Assembly (NCBI GenBank): GCA_021775805.1
Contig: JAJFHD010000099.1
Location: 1 to 64,000 of the forward strand
Reading direction: 5' to 3'
DNA: 64,000 bases
Origin: Alphaproteobacteria bacterium
GTDB taxonomy: Bacteria; Pseudomonadota; Alphaproteobacteria; Rhizobiales; JAJFHC01
Shown here: positions 1 through 8,389 of the stretch, in pieces
Numbering within the stretch: the first letter of the stretch is position 1
Layout of the letters: the number at the start of each line of letters is the position of its first letter
The notes under the pieces: model-generated
What the model was told of the DNA's origin: nothing
What the model saw: the letters and a program-made list of their open reading frames with translations, nothing else
Database searches by the model: none
Program-made: the position numbers and the translations under genes

Positions 1-867
1 GGACCGGTAGTCGTCGACGACGATGGCCAGTTTTTCGAGATTTTCCTGGGTGTAGGCCAAATAGTCGACGCCGGGCGCATCGAGGTGAATTTCCGAGACC
101 ATGCTCCACATGGCTTCGCGCAGAAGCGAGGCGCACTTCATCGCGGCATGTGACCGGAGCAGGGCATTGTCGGGCGCTTTGCCGAAATAGGCTGTGAGAA
201 GGGCGGCGTCCTGCTCGTTGTCAAATTCGGCATTGGACGCGATCCCGGCCAGATCGAACATCGGTGTCGAGTAGGCGGCATACTCGTAATCGATGAGCCA
301 GATCTTCTCGCCGTCATCGATGAAGTTGGCCGGCAGCATGTCGTTGTGGGCATAGATGATCGGGGTCGGCACCTGGGCGGCTTCCAGTTCCGCAGCAAGA
401 GCCATGTAGTCCGGCAACTGATCAAGCATCCGGCTGTTGCCCAACTCGAGGGTACGGGCATAGTCCCGCACCACATGGAACGGCCAGAACAGCCGGCCCG
501 GTCCGGAGACATAGTTCGGCATCAGTGTGTGAAACCGGTGTGTCAGGTCGGCAATGCGCTCGATATTTGCCTGTACATCGTCACCGCCGAAAGTGTGGCC
601 GGCAATGAACTGAAAAACCATCACGCCTTCATCTGCATGTACCAGTTCGGGGGCGAATCCGGCCTTGTGAGCGGCTGCCGATGCCATGCGCTCGCTGTCG
701 CGAAAGACATGATGAACGGGGAAATCCTCACCGAAGCGGACGACAAACTTCCGGTCGCTATCGGTGACGGTAAAGCTCTCATTGCTGAGTCCGCCCTTAA
801 GAGGTTCGGGGTCGACTTCAGACTTCCAGTAGGGCAGGGCCTTCACGCGTTCCACTGATGTGGTCAT
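1..867 (-). CDS. choline/ethanolamine kinase-like phosphotransferase (partial, C-terminus outside window)
   Basis: The frame is open from an ATG at 865-867 to the left edge, giving 289 codons without a stop. The protein reads MTTSVERVKALPYWKSEV at its start. It carries the aminoglycoside/choline phosphotransferase signature: a catalytic-loop HNDMLPANF (His, Asp, Asn) and a downstream metal-binding LIDYEYA. The DYEYA form is typical of choline and ethanolamine kinases. The enzyme probably phosphorylates an amino alcohol with ATP in the cytoplasm. The start codon directly follows the TAG of the upstream betaine-type permease gene, so it is the last visible gene of that transporter operon, which fits a choline-like imported substrate. 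A related aminoglycoside-type kinase with another small-molecule substrate is possible. Confidence 0.85.
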   Translation of the reverse strand, partial: MTTSVERVKALPYWKSEVDPEPLKGGLSNESFTVTDSDRKFVVRFGEDFPVHHVFRDSERMASAAAHKAGFAPELVHADEGVMVFQFIAGHTFGGDDVQANIERIADLTHRFHTLMPNYVSGPGRLFWPFHVVRDYARTLELGNSRMLDQLPDYMALAAELEAAQVPTPIIYAHNDMLPANFIDDGEKIWLIDYEYAAYSTPMFDLAGIASNAEFDNEQDAALLTAYFGKAPDNALLRSHAAMKCASLLREAMWSMVSEIHLDAPGVDYLAYTQENLEKLAIVVDDYRS

Positions 868-2910
868 CTACATTGACTCCTGTTGCGACAGTCCGAGCCG
901 GGCTTTCATCCGCGATGCGCTTGCCGTGATCAGCCGGTCGGCGATGATGGCGATAAAGGCGACGCACAGGCCGGCAACGATGCCTCTGCCGGTGTGGGCC
1001 TTGGTCAGAGCAATATAGACCTCCTGGCCGAGCTCCCGGGTTCCAACCAGAGCAGTGATCACAAGCATGGAAAGTGCCAGCATGATGGTCTGGTTGATGC
1101 CAAGGAGTATTTCAGGCAAGGCGAGCTTAAGCTTGATCTTGCGCAGCAACTGACCTTGGGTACAGCCGGCGGCAATGCCGGCTTCAATCAGTTGCGGATC
1201 AACCTTGCGCAGGCCAAGGGCTGTGTAGCGAACCGCCGGTGCCAGGGCATAGGCAATGACCGCGATCATCGCGGTAAAGTCCCCGACCCGGAAAAGCATG
1301 ACGACCGGCATCAGGTAGACGAACGAGGGGAGCGTCTGCAGGGTGTCGATCACCAGCTGCACGCCGCGCCACACCCGGTCGCGGGAGGCTGCGAGAATAC
1401 CGATCGGAATGCCGATCATGCAGGCGATGAGAACCGATATGCCGCACAGGTAGACCGTGACCATGGCCTTGGTCCAGAGCCCGACGACGGCGATGAATAT
1501 TGTCAGGGCCGTGCACAGAGACGCCAGCCGCCAGCCGCCCAGAGACCATCCAGCCAAACCCAGCAGGCCGGCGACCACGGGCCAGGGCAAGCTGATGAGG
1601 AAGCGCTTGAACGGGATCATGACGTTGAGGAGCAGGAACGTCTTGACCGCTTCGAGCTGGTCGAAATAGTTGATGTTGATGTATCGGACGACCTCGCTCC
1701 AGAACGTGCCGGTGGTCAATGCCCAGGCGTCCGGCCAGGTTTGGATCCAGGACAAGGCGAGTCCGGCCAGACCTGTCAGGATAACAATGGCAGAACAGGC
1801 GATGAGATAGGGATGGCGCTGCAGGACCGGCAGAGATTTCGTACCGGCATGCGGCGGCGGTTCTCGATCGGCGAACGCCTGCGACAGCCGGTCGAGGGCA
1901 ATTGCCAGAACCACGATCGCCACGCCGGCTTCGATTCCAGCCCCGATGTCGAGCCGGCGCAAGGACGCCAGAACATCGAAACCCAATCCACCGGCGCCGA
2001 TCATGGAGGCGATGATGACCATGTTGAGCGACAGCATGATCACCTGATTGACGCCGACCATGAGGCTGGCCGCCGCTGACGGTACAAGCACCTTCCAGGT
2101 CATTTGACGCCGGGAACAGCCGACCATCTGGCCCAGATCGACGACGTCGCTTGGAACCTGTTTCAGAGCCAGCATGGTGATCCGGACCATGGGCGGCATG
2201 GCATAGACGATCGTGGCGATCATGGCGGCCACGGGGCCGAAGCCGAATAGAACGAGTATCGGTACCAGGTAGGCAAACACCGGCACGGTCTGCATCAGGT
2301 CGAGAATCGGGGTCACGATGCGCTGGACCAGCGTCCATCGGTGCGCGGCAATGCCGGCCAGTAGCCCCCCGGTGATGCCAAGTGGCACGGCGATCAGGAT
2401 GGACGACAAGGTCACCATGGCGCTTTGCCACTGTCCGAAAACCGCGAGATAACAGAAGCATCCACCGACTAGAGCCGCCAGTTTCCAGTCTCGGGCATAC
2501 CGGCCCATGGCGACGACGATGACAACAACGGCAATCCAGCTCAGAGGCGGCAGTACTTGAATGGCATCCGATCCCTGACCCTTGAGGAAACCGGTCGCCA
2601 GCACGCTCGAGGCTATGGAGTAAGGGATATCGATGAGCCATGAGATGCCACGTGTCAGGTCAACAAAAGCAATCGGACCAAGGGTTGCTTCGTCCAACAG
2701 CCAGGTCATGAAGTCGGTGATCTGGCGTTTCAGGGGCAACTGCCATTTTTTGGGGTACTTGAACGCCCAGGGGACATAGGGTTTGGCGAATTGCCAGAAG
2801 GCGATCCCCGCGCAAAGCGCCACGATCCACATGATCGTCATGGGTCGGCGAAGTCTGCCGACCCAATGTGAGGAACCAGAATGGCGTGGGGCAGGGCTGG
2901 TCAGGGTCAT
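868..2910 (-). CDS. glycine betaine/proline-type ABC transporter permease, tandem double permease
   Basis: This 680-residue inner-membrane protein contains two complete binding-protein-dependent permease domains, roughly residues 165-345 and 490-665, each with several hydrophobic segments. Each has an EAA-type cytoplasmic loop: near GQMVGCSRRQMTWKVLVP in the first half and near EAGIAAGCTQGQLLRKIKL in the second. The usual ProW/OpuAB subunit has one such domain and forms a homodimer, so here both halves of the channel are on one chain. The sequence between the halves adds further hydrophobic helices. It lies 4 bases downstream of the ATPase gene and abuts the kinase-like gene, so all four genes from 5055 down form one operon. 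Substrate by family: glycine betaine, proline betaine, choline or carnitine. Confidence 0.9.
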   Translation of the reverse strand: MTLTSPAPRHSGSSHWVGRLRRPMTIMWIVALCAGIAFWQFAKPYVPWAFKYPKKWQLPLKRQITDFMTWLLDEATLGPIAFVDLTRGISWLIDIPYSIASSVLATGFLKGQGSDAIQVLPPLSWIAVVVIVVAMGRYARDWKLAALVGGCFCYLAVFGQWQSAMVTLSSILIAVPLGITGGLLAGIAAHRWTLVQRIVTPILDLMQTVPVFAYLVPILVLFGFGPVAAMIATIVYAMPPMVRITMLALKQVPSDVVDLGQMVGCSRRQMTWKVLVPSAAASLMVGVNQVIMLSLNMVIIASMIGAGGLGFDVLASLRRLDIGAGIEAGVAIVVLAIALDRLSQAFADREPPPHAGTKSLPVLQRHPYLIACSAIVILTGLAGLALSWIQTWPDAWALTTGTFWSEVVRYININYFDQLEAVKTFLLLNVMIPFKRFLISLPWPVVAGLLGLAGWSLGGWRLASLCTALTIFIAVVGLWTKAMVTVYLCGISVLIACMIGIPIGILAASRDRVWRGVQLVIDTLQTLPSFVYLMPVVMLFRVGDFTAMIAVIAYALAPAVRYTALGLRKVDPQLIEAGIAAGCTQGQLLRKIKLKLALPEILLGINQTIMLALSMLVITALVGTRELGQEVYIALTKAHTGRGIVAGLCVAFIAIIADRLITASASRMKARLGLSQQESM

Positions 2911-2914
2911 CGCG

Positions 2915-3952
2915 CTAACCCCTCAGAAGAACCGAGATGACACTGTCGCGCGTGATCTGACCCACACGGTTGCCGGCATCGTCGATAACCGCCAGGGGCC
3001 GGTCCGCGGTTTCGAGCGAGGCCGCGAGGGCAGCGATTTTCGTGCGGGCGTTGACCTCACCGCAAAATGCATCGGCCGATGCATCCACTGCTGCCGGCGT
3101 CATGATCGAGCCTGCCGACAGGACTTTCGGCTTGGCAACTTCTTTCGTGAACTCGGCAACGTAAGGGGTCGCCGGTTCCATCACGAGATTCTCCGGCGTG
3201 CCGATCTGGTCGACGATGCCGTCCTTCATGATGGCGATGCGGTCAGCCAGCCGGATGGCTTCGTCGAAATCGTGTGTGATGAAGACGATGGTTTTCTTCA
3301 GAACAGACTGGATGCGCAAAAACTCATCCTGCATTTCACGGCGGATTAGGGGGTCGAGGGCGGAGAACGGCTCGTCTAGAAACCAGATCTCAGGTTCGAC
3401 GGCGAGCGAACGCGCGATGCCCACACGCTGCTGCTGACCGCCGGACAATTCACGCGGGTAGTAGTCCTCCCGGCCATCAAGGCCTACAAGCTGAATGACT
3501 TCGCGTGCGCGGACCTCTCTGGGCTCGCGGGCCATGCCCTGTACCTCGAGGGGAAAGGCAACGTTACCCAGAACAGTGAGATGCGGCAGGAGGGCGAAGT
3601 GCTGAAACACCATGCCCATTTTGTGGCGGCGCAGTTCGATCATTTCGCGCTCGCCGGCCTTGAGCAGGTCGTTGCCGTCGAACAGGATCTGGCCGGCGGT
3701 CGGTTCCACAAGCCGTGACATGCAGCGCACAAGCGTCGACTTGCCAGAGCCCGATAGCCCCATGATGACGAATATCTCGCCTTCCATGACGTCGAGCGAA
3801 ACATCCTGGACGGCGCCGATAAGACCAGAGGCGGCAATATCTTCAGGGCCCGGTGCTGGGTGGGTTTCCAGAAAATTCCCGCTACCGGGACCGAAGAGTT
3901 TCCACACCGAGCGGCAGGAGAGCTTCGCTGGTCTATCCGACGGATTGGTCAT
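2915..3952 (-). CDS. glycine betaine/proline-type ABC transporter ATP-binding protein (ProV-like)
   Basis: This 345-residue ATPase has Walker A GLSGSGKST at residues 65-73, the ABC signature LSGGQQQR from 169, and Walker B WFLDEP at about 190-195. The C-terminal 65 residues look like a single CBS-type half (GQITRDSVISVLL near the end), as in ProV/OpuAA proteins where CBS modules sense ionic strength or nucleotides. An N-terminal stretch of about 40 residues before the core, SCRSVWKLFGPG, is also ProV-like. It drives the double permease encoded 4 bases downstream. The gene sits 143 bases after the binding-protein gene, and that gap contains a stem-loop. Confidence 0.92.
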   Translation of the reverse strand: MTNPSDRPAKLSCRSVWKLFGPGSGNFLETHPAPGPEDIAASGLIGAVQDVSLDVMEGEIFVIMGLSGSGKSTLVRCMSRLVEPTAGQILFDGNDLLKAGEREMIELRRHKMGMVFQHFALLPHLTVLGNVAFPLEVQGMAREPREVRAREVIQLVGLDGREDYYPRELSGGQQQRVGIARSLAVEPEIWFLDEPFSALDPLIRREMQDEFLRIQSVLKKTIVFITHDFDEAIRLADRIAIMKDGIVDQIGTPENLVMEPATPYVAEFTKEVAKPKVLSAGSIMTPAAVDASADAFCGEVNARTKIAALAASLETADRPLAVIDDAGNRVGQITRDSVISVLLRG

Positions 3953-4043
3953 GCCGGCCGTTTCAGGAGTTGTTGAAGTGATCAGGTCAAGCCGCCGCGC
4001 GCAACGGGTTCAGGACCCGGCCTGCGGTGGTCTGTGAGTGGAG

Positions 4044-4069
4044 AGGGCAGCGACTGTGCTCGCCGCCCT
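4044..4069 (-). other. intergenic stem-loop between binding-protein and ATPase genes
   Basis: Arms AGGGCAGCGA and TCGCCGCCCT pair with one mismatch around a 6-base loop. The element sits just after the substrate-binding-protein stop codon on the coding strand. No T-run follows it on the minus strand, so it looks more like an mRNA-stabilising or attenuating hairpin than a full terminator. Such hairpins often make the binding protein more abundant than its transporter partners; this role is inferred. Confidence 0.45.
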
Positions 4070-4095
4070 TTCCGGTTCCTATCAGGTGGTCAGGA

Positions 4096-5055
4096 TCAGT
4101 TGATCCAGGCCTTCCAACGAGACTCGTTCTTAGCTACCCAGTCGGCCACGACCTCTTCGACCTTCTTGCCGTCCAGATCAACGGCTGCAACCATGGCACC
4201 CATTTCTTCATTGTCTACGTTGAACTTGCCGATCGCCTTATGCGCTCCAGCCCACTTGTCCTTGAGACCAGCCCAGGCCACTTTCCAGATCGGTCCGCGG
4301 GGCTTGCCGCAGTCGTACTTTTCGTCCTTGTTCGAACCCCATGCCGGGTCGTTGTAACACTCAGAGGTGTACTTGGGGAATTCGACCCATTCGCCGGCAT
4401 ATTTCACCGGGGCCCAATGGGGAGCATAAACCCAAAGCAGTATTGGCGCCTTGCGCTGGTAGGCCGATTCCAGTTCGGCGAACAAAGCCGCGTCGGTGCC
4501 GGCATGAACCACTTCAAAGTCGAGGCCGAGCGCTTCGGCACGTTCGTCGTCAAACCCGCCCCAGGTTACCGGGCCGCCAAGGTAACGTCCCTTGGGACTG
4601 GTTTCCGGAGTTGAGAACGCCTCGCCACACTTGTTGAGGGCTTCCCAGTTTGGCAGACCCGGGCATTTTTCCTTCATATATTCGGGATACCACCACTCCT
4701 CGATGGCGTTCATGCCGGTTTCGCCAAGGTTTTCGACCTTGCCGGTTTTGGTGGCTTCATCCATGGCGTCGCGGCCGGTGGTTTCCCAGATCTCCATCGC
4801 GACGTGCAGATCGCCGGTCTTCAGACCGGCAAACTGGGCAATGTAGTCAGCCTGCACATATTCAATATTGTAGCCGGCCTTCTTGAGGACCTCGCCCATG
4901 ATCTGTGTGGTGACCAGCTGACCGGTCCAGTCGTGAAGCGTCAGCTTGATGGGGTCTTTCGATTCAACATCGGCCTGCGCGATGTTGAGAGAAAGGGCCG
5001 CTGTCACTGCCATGGTCGCCAAGGTTCCGGCGACCTTCATCTTCCTGATTGACAT
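4096..5055 (-). CDS. glycine betaine/proline-type ABC transporter substrate-binding protein (ProX/OpuAC family)
   Basis: This is a 319-residue periplasmic protein. The N-terminus MSIRKMKVAGTLATMAVT followed by a hydrophobic stretch ending ...NIAQADVE is a Sec signal peptide. The mature part has the OpuAC pattern: a first lobe starting KLTLHDWTGQLVTTQ, several conserved Trp residues (for example EIWETTGRD, EEWWYPEY, ILLWVYAPHW) of the kind that form the aromatic cage for quaternary ammonium groups, and the C-terminal helices VDLDGKKVEEVVADWV. An AGGGAGAG ribosome-binding site precedes the ATG by about 6 bases. It is the first gene of the minus-strand transporter operon and faces the DeoR gene across a 200-base divergent region. 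Confidence 0.92.
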   Translation of the reverse strand: MSIRKMKVAGTLATMAVTAALSLNIAQADVESKDPIKLTLHDWTGQLVTTQIMGEVLKKAGYNIEYVQADYIAQFAGLKTGDLHVAMEIWETTGRDAMDEATKTGKVENLGETGMNAIEEWWYPEYMKEKCPGLPNWEALNKCGEAFSTPETSPKGRYLGGPVTWGGFDDERAEALGLDFEVVHAGTDAALFAELESAYQRKAPILLWVYAPHWAPVKYAGEWVEFPKYTSECYNDPAWGSNKDEKYDCGKPRGPIWKVAWAGLKDKWAGAHKAIGKFNVDNEEMGAMVAAVDLDGKKVEEVVADWVAKNESRWKAWIN

Positions 5056-5186
5056 GTAGTGCTCTCCCTGTTCCGGCGATTGTTGACCGCCGGGTACTCA
5101 TTTTGCAACGACGGCAAAAGCAACCATCGTTCAGAAAAGCCATGTCACTAGGGAATCGCTGCCCTGTCAATCTGTTTGTGTGAATT

Positions 5187-5240
5187 TGTGAGGTTTTGAA
5201 GAATTATTGTGGTTTTAAATAACAATCTGTGGGTTTTTGA
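5187..5240. promoter_or_regulatory. three phased direct repeats in the divergent transporter/DeoR region (candidate operator)
   Basis: Three similar units, TGTGAGGTTTTGA at 5187, TGTGGTTTTAA at 5208 and TGTGGGTTTTTGA at 5228, are spaced 21 and 20 bases apart, about two helical turns. An ATTGT/ACAAT inverted pair at 5206-5226 overlaps the middle copy. DeoR-family repressors commonly bind direct repeats near their own gene, so this is a candidate site controlling both the regulator and the transporter operon. Confidence 0.45.
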
Positions 5241-5256
5241 GTGTATAATCGAGGCG

Positions 5257-6039
5257 ATGAGTGCTGAATCCACAGACACTATACGTCATTCCAAACGAAA
5301 TGCGGACATTTTGAGGCTCGTCCGCGAGCAGGGAACGTGCACCATTGCGTCCCTGGCGGCGCAGTTGAACGTGTCGACGGAATCGATCCGGCGCGACGTC
5401 AGACCGTTAACCGCTCATGGCGAGTTGATCAAGCTGCACGGCGCGGTGGCGCTGCCGCATCAGATTGGCGAAGCGCCATTCGAACGGCGCATGCGCGATA
5501 ACGCCGGTGCCAAGAAGGCCATTGCCCGGCTCGCCGCCTCCTACATATCCGACGGCGACAGCCTGATGCTCGACGCCGGTACCACAACCAGCATTCTTGC
5601 CCGCGAACTTCTTACCAAGAACAACCTTACCGTGATCACCAACTCATCGGATATTGCAAAGACCCTGGCGACTGTGAATGCCAATACGGTCTACATGGCC
5701 GGTGGGCAGCTTCGCGGTGATAATGGGGCCGCCTTCGGGCCGTCGGCGATTGAATTCATCCGCAACTTTCGGGTCAGGCGTTCGATTGTCTCAATCGGTG
5801 CCGTCGATGCCCAAACCGGGCCCATGGATTACGATCTGGCGGAGGCGGAGTTCGCCCGCGCGGTTCTGGCCCAGGGCGAGCACGCGGCGATCATCACCGA
5901 CCACACCAAGTTCGGCAAGATCGGTCTGGTCAAGGTTTGCGACTTCAATGATTTCGACATGCTGATAACCGACCAGACCCCGCCGTCGGACATTCTTGAA
6001 AACCTGATAGCCCAGGACGTGGATCTGGTGGGAACCTGA
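5257..6039 (+). CDS. DeoR-family transcriptional regulator
   Basis: From ATG 5257 the protein has 260 residues. Residues 15-70 form the DeoR winged helix (ADILRLVREQGTCTIASLA, then VSTESIRRDVRPL). The rest is a DeoRC sugar-phosphate-isomerase-like sensor domain with DAGTTTSILARELL and ITDHTKFG near the C-terminus, the usual ligand-binding motifs for a phosphorylated metabolite. An upstream GTG at 5209 would add 16 residues, but those residues overlap the repeat array, and GAGG lies just before 5257. It is transcribed away from the betaine-type transporter. The neighbouring kinase-like enzyme could make the phosphorylated effector; that link is inference. Confidence 0.88.
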   Translation: MSAESTDTIRHSKRNADILRLVREQGTCTIASLAAQLNVSTESIRRDVRPLTAHGELIKLHGAVALPHQIGEAPFERRMRDNAGAKKAIARLAASYISDGDSLMLDAGTTTSILARELLTKNNLTVITNSSDIAKTLATVNANTVYMAGGQLRGDNGAAFGPSAIEFIRNFRVRRSIVSIGAVDAQTGPMDYDLAEAEFARAVLAQGEHAAIITDHTKFGKIGLVKVCDFNDFDMLITDQTPPSDILENLIAQDVDLVGT

Positions 6040-6065
6040 CCGCAGGGCAATGCCTGAGGCAACCG

Positions 6066-8045
6066 TCAGTTGAGAGTCAGTTCGTCGCCAATCTGATAGC
6101 TACCGCTGTTCTGATCAAACGCCTGGGACAGGACACGGTCGCGGCCATAGATGTCATTGCGGAAATCGACCGTACCATCGGACTTCGCCCACGCGGTGTA
6201 GTACCCCAGATGCACCGGCACCTTCTCCTTCAGGAAGACTTCCTGGCGCTGACCGCTGTTGATCGCCTGTTCGACTTCGTGCGGCGCCCAGCCCTCATTG
6301 CCGAGAATGACCCGGGCGAACTCCACAGGCGAGGCTACCCGCACACAGCCATGGCTGAAGGCGCGGACCTTGTTCTTGAACAGACTGCGGGCCGGCGTGT
6401 CGTGCATGTAGATGGCGTGCTTGTTCGGGAACAGAAATTTTACGCGGCCCAGGGCATTGCTCGGGCCCGGAGGCTGGCGAATGTCGTAGGGCAGGGTTTC
6501 CTGGGTGTAGCCGTCCCAGTCGACCGAGCCCCAGTCGGACACCCGTCCCTGTGCCGACAGGAGGTGATAGCCCTGACGCTCGAGGAAATAGGGATCGACC
6601 TGAAGCTTGGGCAGCATTTCATTGACGGCAATCGACCGCGGTACGTTCCAGTTCGGGTTGATGACGACGGATTCCATTTCGTCGGAAAATACAGCGGTCT
6701 GGAATCTCGGCTTGCCGACGATGACATCGGAGCGGAAAACGATGTCTTCGCCGTCAATCAGCCAGGTTTCGAAAAACGCCTGATTGACGAACACATGCTT
6801 GACCGGCAATGCCTTGGGCAGCCAGCGCAAACGTTCCATGTTGAGCAGAACCTTCTTGATCTGGCCCGTCACGGATTGTCCGTTCAAGGCGCTCAGTGTG
6901 TTATTGCCGATAATGCCGTCCACCTTCAGGCCGGCCTGCTTCTGCAGTCCCCTGATCGCGTCGACGAGGGCGTTGTCATAGAAATCGGGATCTGGAACTT
7001 CCGTGATGCCGCTCCCCGCCGTTTGCAGTTTCCCGGTGCTGTCGATGAATTCCGTGACAGCCGTCTCCGTAGCCGCACTTTCAGGTTCGTTCTGCACTTC
7101 CGAGGCTAGATCGTCGGCAACCGCTGGATCTTCGAGGCGTCCCAGGCTTTTCAACCGGGCCCTGACAAGGCTTAGCCGCGGATCGGACCCCCCTGGCCGG
7201 ATTGTCGGACCCGGTTCAATCTCGATATTTGTCTGATCCTGTTCCATAGCCCGGAATTCTGCCAGCTTTCGTTTCAGCAAACGGTACTGGGGGATCGTCG
7301 ATTGCAAGGAAGTCAGATAGACATCCGGCCTTACCGACTTGGCAAGTGCCGTTACAGCAGCCTCGGGTGTGACCTCAACGACCTCAAGCGTATGAATCTC
7401 GCTGATCCTGAACGGGTCGACGGCGCCGGCACTGATGTCGTGGGCATACTCAAGAGCGGCAATGGTCAACTCGAGTTCCAATTTGGAAAGCAGGCTCGGA
7501 GAGGTCTTCAATTCGCCCGCGTCATCGGAAAAGCTCAACAGGGAACGCGGCAGGTAGTCGCTTTTGTCCAGCCCATCTTCATCGGCCGTGGCCAGGGTGT
7601 CGAGCAAACGGCGCGCTCTTTTGCTCAGCCCGTAGTCGCCGACCCAGATCGGTTCGAAACCGCGTTTTGCGTAGGCTCTGAGAATTGGTTTGCGATGCGA
7701 CTGCCTGACTCTGATGGTTTCATCACTGCGCGTGGTCAGCTGTGTAAAGATAACCGAGGCATACCCCTCGAGGCTGGCGGGAGCCTTGAGGCCGCGGCGT
7801 GACCACAACGGAACCTTGGGCTCCGGCGGCAGTGCATTGGCCCGAACGGTGCTGCCAGCCGATTCTTCAACGACGATTTCTTCTGCAGCCCTGCGGCTAA
7901 AATTCCCGAACACGCCGGAAACGGTTGGCGAGTTGATGCCAAACAACGTCGTCGACGTCGGCCGATCGGCAAGGGCAGAGGCCGAGATCAGGGACAGGCC
8001 TGATGCCAAACACAGGGCTATCGCTGAAGCGGATCGAAGAGACAT
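6066..8045 (-). CDS. L,D-transpeptidase, YcbB/LdtD type, with peptidoglycan-binding domain
   Basis: Starting at ATG 8043-8045, preceded by AGAAGGA with an 8-base spacer, the protein has 659 residues and a clear signal peptide (MSLRSASAIALCLASGLS... ending ALA). The central part carries a peptidoglycan-binding helix bundle (AIRGLQKQAGLKVDGIIG). The C-terminal YkuD domain has the catalytic motif SHGCVRV, with Cys near residue 567 and a conserved upstream HDTPA. It makes 3-3 cross-links in periplasmic peptidoglycan. The length and domain order match YcbB rather than the short LdtA-C forms. It is convergent with the DeoR gene and not part of the catabolic clusters. Confidence 0.92.
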   Translation of the reverse strand: MSLRSASAIALCLASGLSLISASALADRPTSTTLFGINSPTVSGVFGNFSRRAAEEIVVEESAGSTVRANALPPEPKVPLWSRRGLKAPASLEGYASVIFTQLTTRSDETIRVRQSHRKPILRAYAKRGFEPIWVGDYGLSKRARRLLDTLATADEDGLDKSDYLPRSLLSFSDDAGELKTSPSLLSKLELELTIAALEYAHDISAGAVDPFRISEIHTLEVVEVTPEAAVTALAKSVRPDVYLTSLQSTIPQYRLLKRKLAEFRAMEQDQTNIEIEPGPTIRPGGSDPRLSLVRARLKSLGRLEDPAVADDLASEVQNEPESAATETAVTEFIDSTGKLQTAGSGITEVPDPDFYDNALVDAIRGLQKQAGLKVDGIIGNNTLSALNGQSVTGQIKKVLLNMERLRWLPKALPVKHVFVNQAFFETWLIDGEDIVFRSDVIVGKPRFQTAVFSDEMESVVINPNWNVPRSIAVNEMLPKLQVDPYFLERQGYHLLSAQGRVSDWGSVDWDGYTQETLPYDIRQPPGPSNALGRVKFLFPNKHAIYMHDTPARSLFKNKVRAFSHGCVRVASPVEFARVILGNEGWAPHEVEQAINSGQRQEVFLKEKVPVHLGYYTAWAKSDGTVDFRNDIYGRDRVLSQAFDQNSGSYQIGDELTLN

Positions 8046-8389
8046 TGATGGTATCCTTCTGAAATGTGCCAGCAATCTAGTAATTTATGGCGATTTGGAC
8101 AACCACCACCTTGCAAGTTCACCAAACTGTGTTGCTGTACGGTGACTTATCCAAGCTCATGTTCCGTGCAAACGGTTGCAACATGGCGCGAGGCGGACTC
8201 AACACTCAAAACCATTCCGAATCATTTTGGCAAATGTGTGGCGTCGACGTCACCTCGAATACGCCAGCGCAAACTGTCGGCGCAACACACACCACTTGAC
8301 GGGTTTGTATTTATTTTGACAACTTGTACAAAACAAACCAAGCTGCAACAAAAGGTGGCACGTCTTGTGCCAAAATCGACTCAGGCCCG
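8046..8389. promoter_or_regulatory. 344-base gap with candidate promoter/operator for the Rieske gene
   Basis: No convincing gene is seen. A -35-like TTGACA lies at 8316-8321 and overlaps the region of an 8-base palindrome TTGTACAA at 8324-8331, about 60 bases before the oxygenase start. TTGT/ACAA half-sites are typical of GntR-family operators, so this may be a regulated promoter for the 8390-17040 cluster. The left part only holds the transpeptidase leader. Confidence 0.35.

Noticed and set aside
883-2079. Long plus-strand frame opposite the betaine-type permease
   Set aside because: It is antisense to a clearly conserved permease and its product is Gln/Arg/Asp-rich with no recognisable domain, an artefact of high G+C.
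1199-2641. 480-codon minus-strand frame within the permease gene
   Set aside because: It is the wrong frame of the permease on the same strand and gives a low-complexity basic protein.
6036-6069. CTGAC...GTCAG inverted repeat between the convergent DeoR and transpeptidase genes, considered as a terminator
   Set aside because: The stem is only 5 bases with an asymmetric interior and no T-run, so it is too weak to call.
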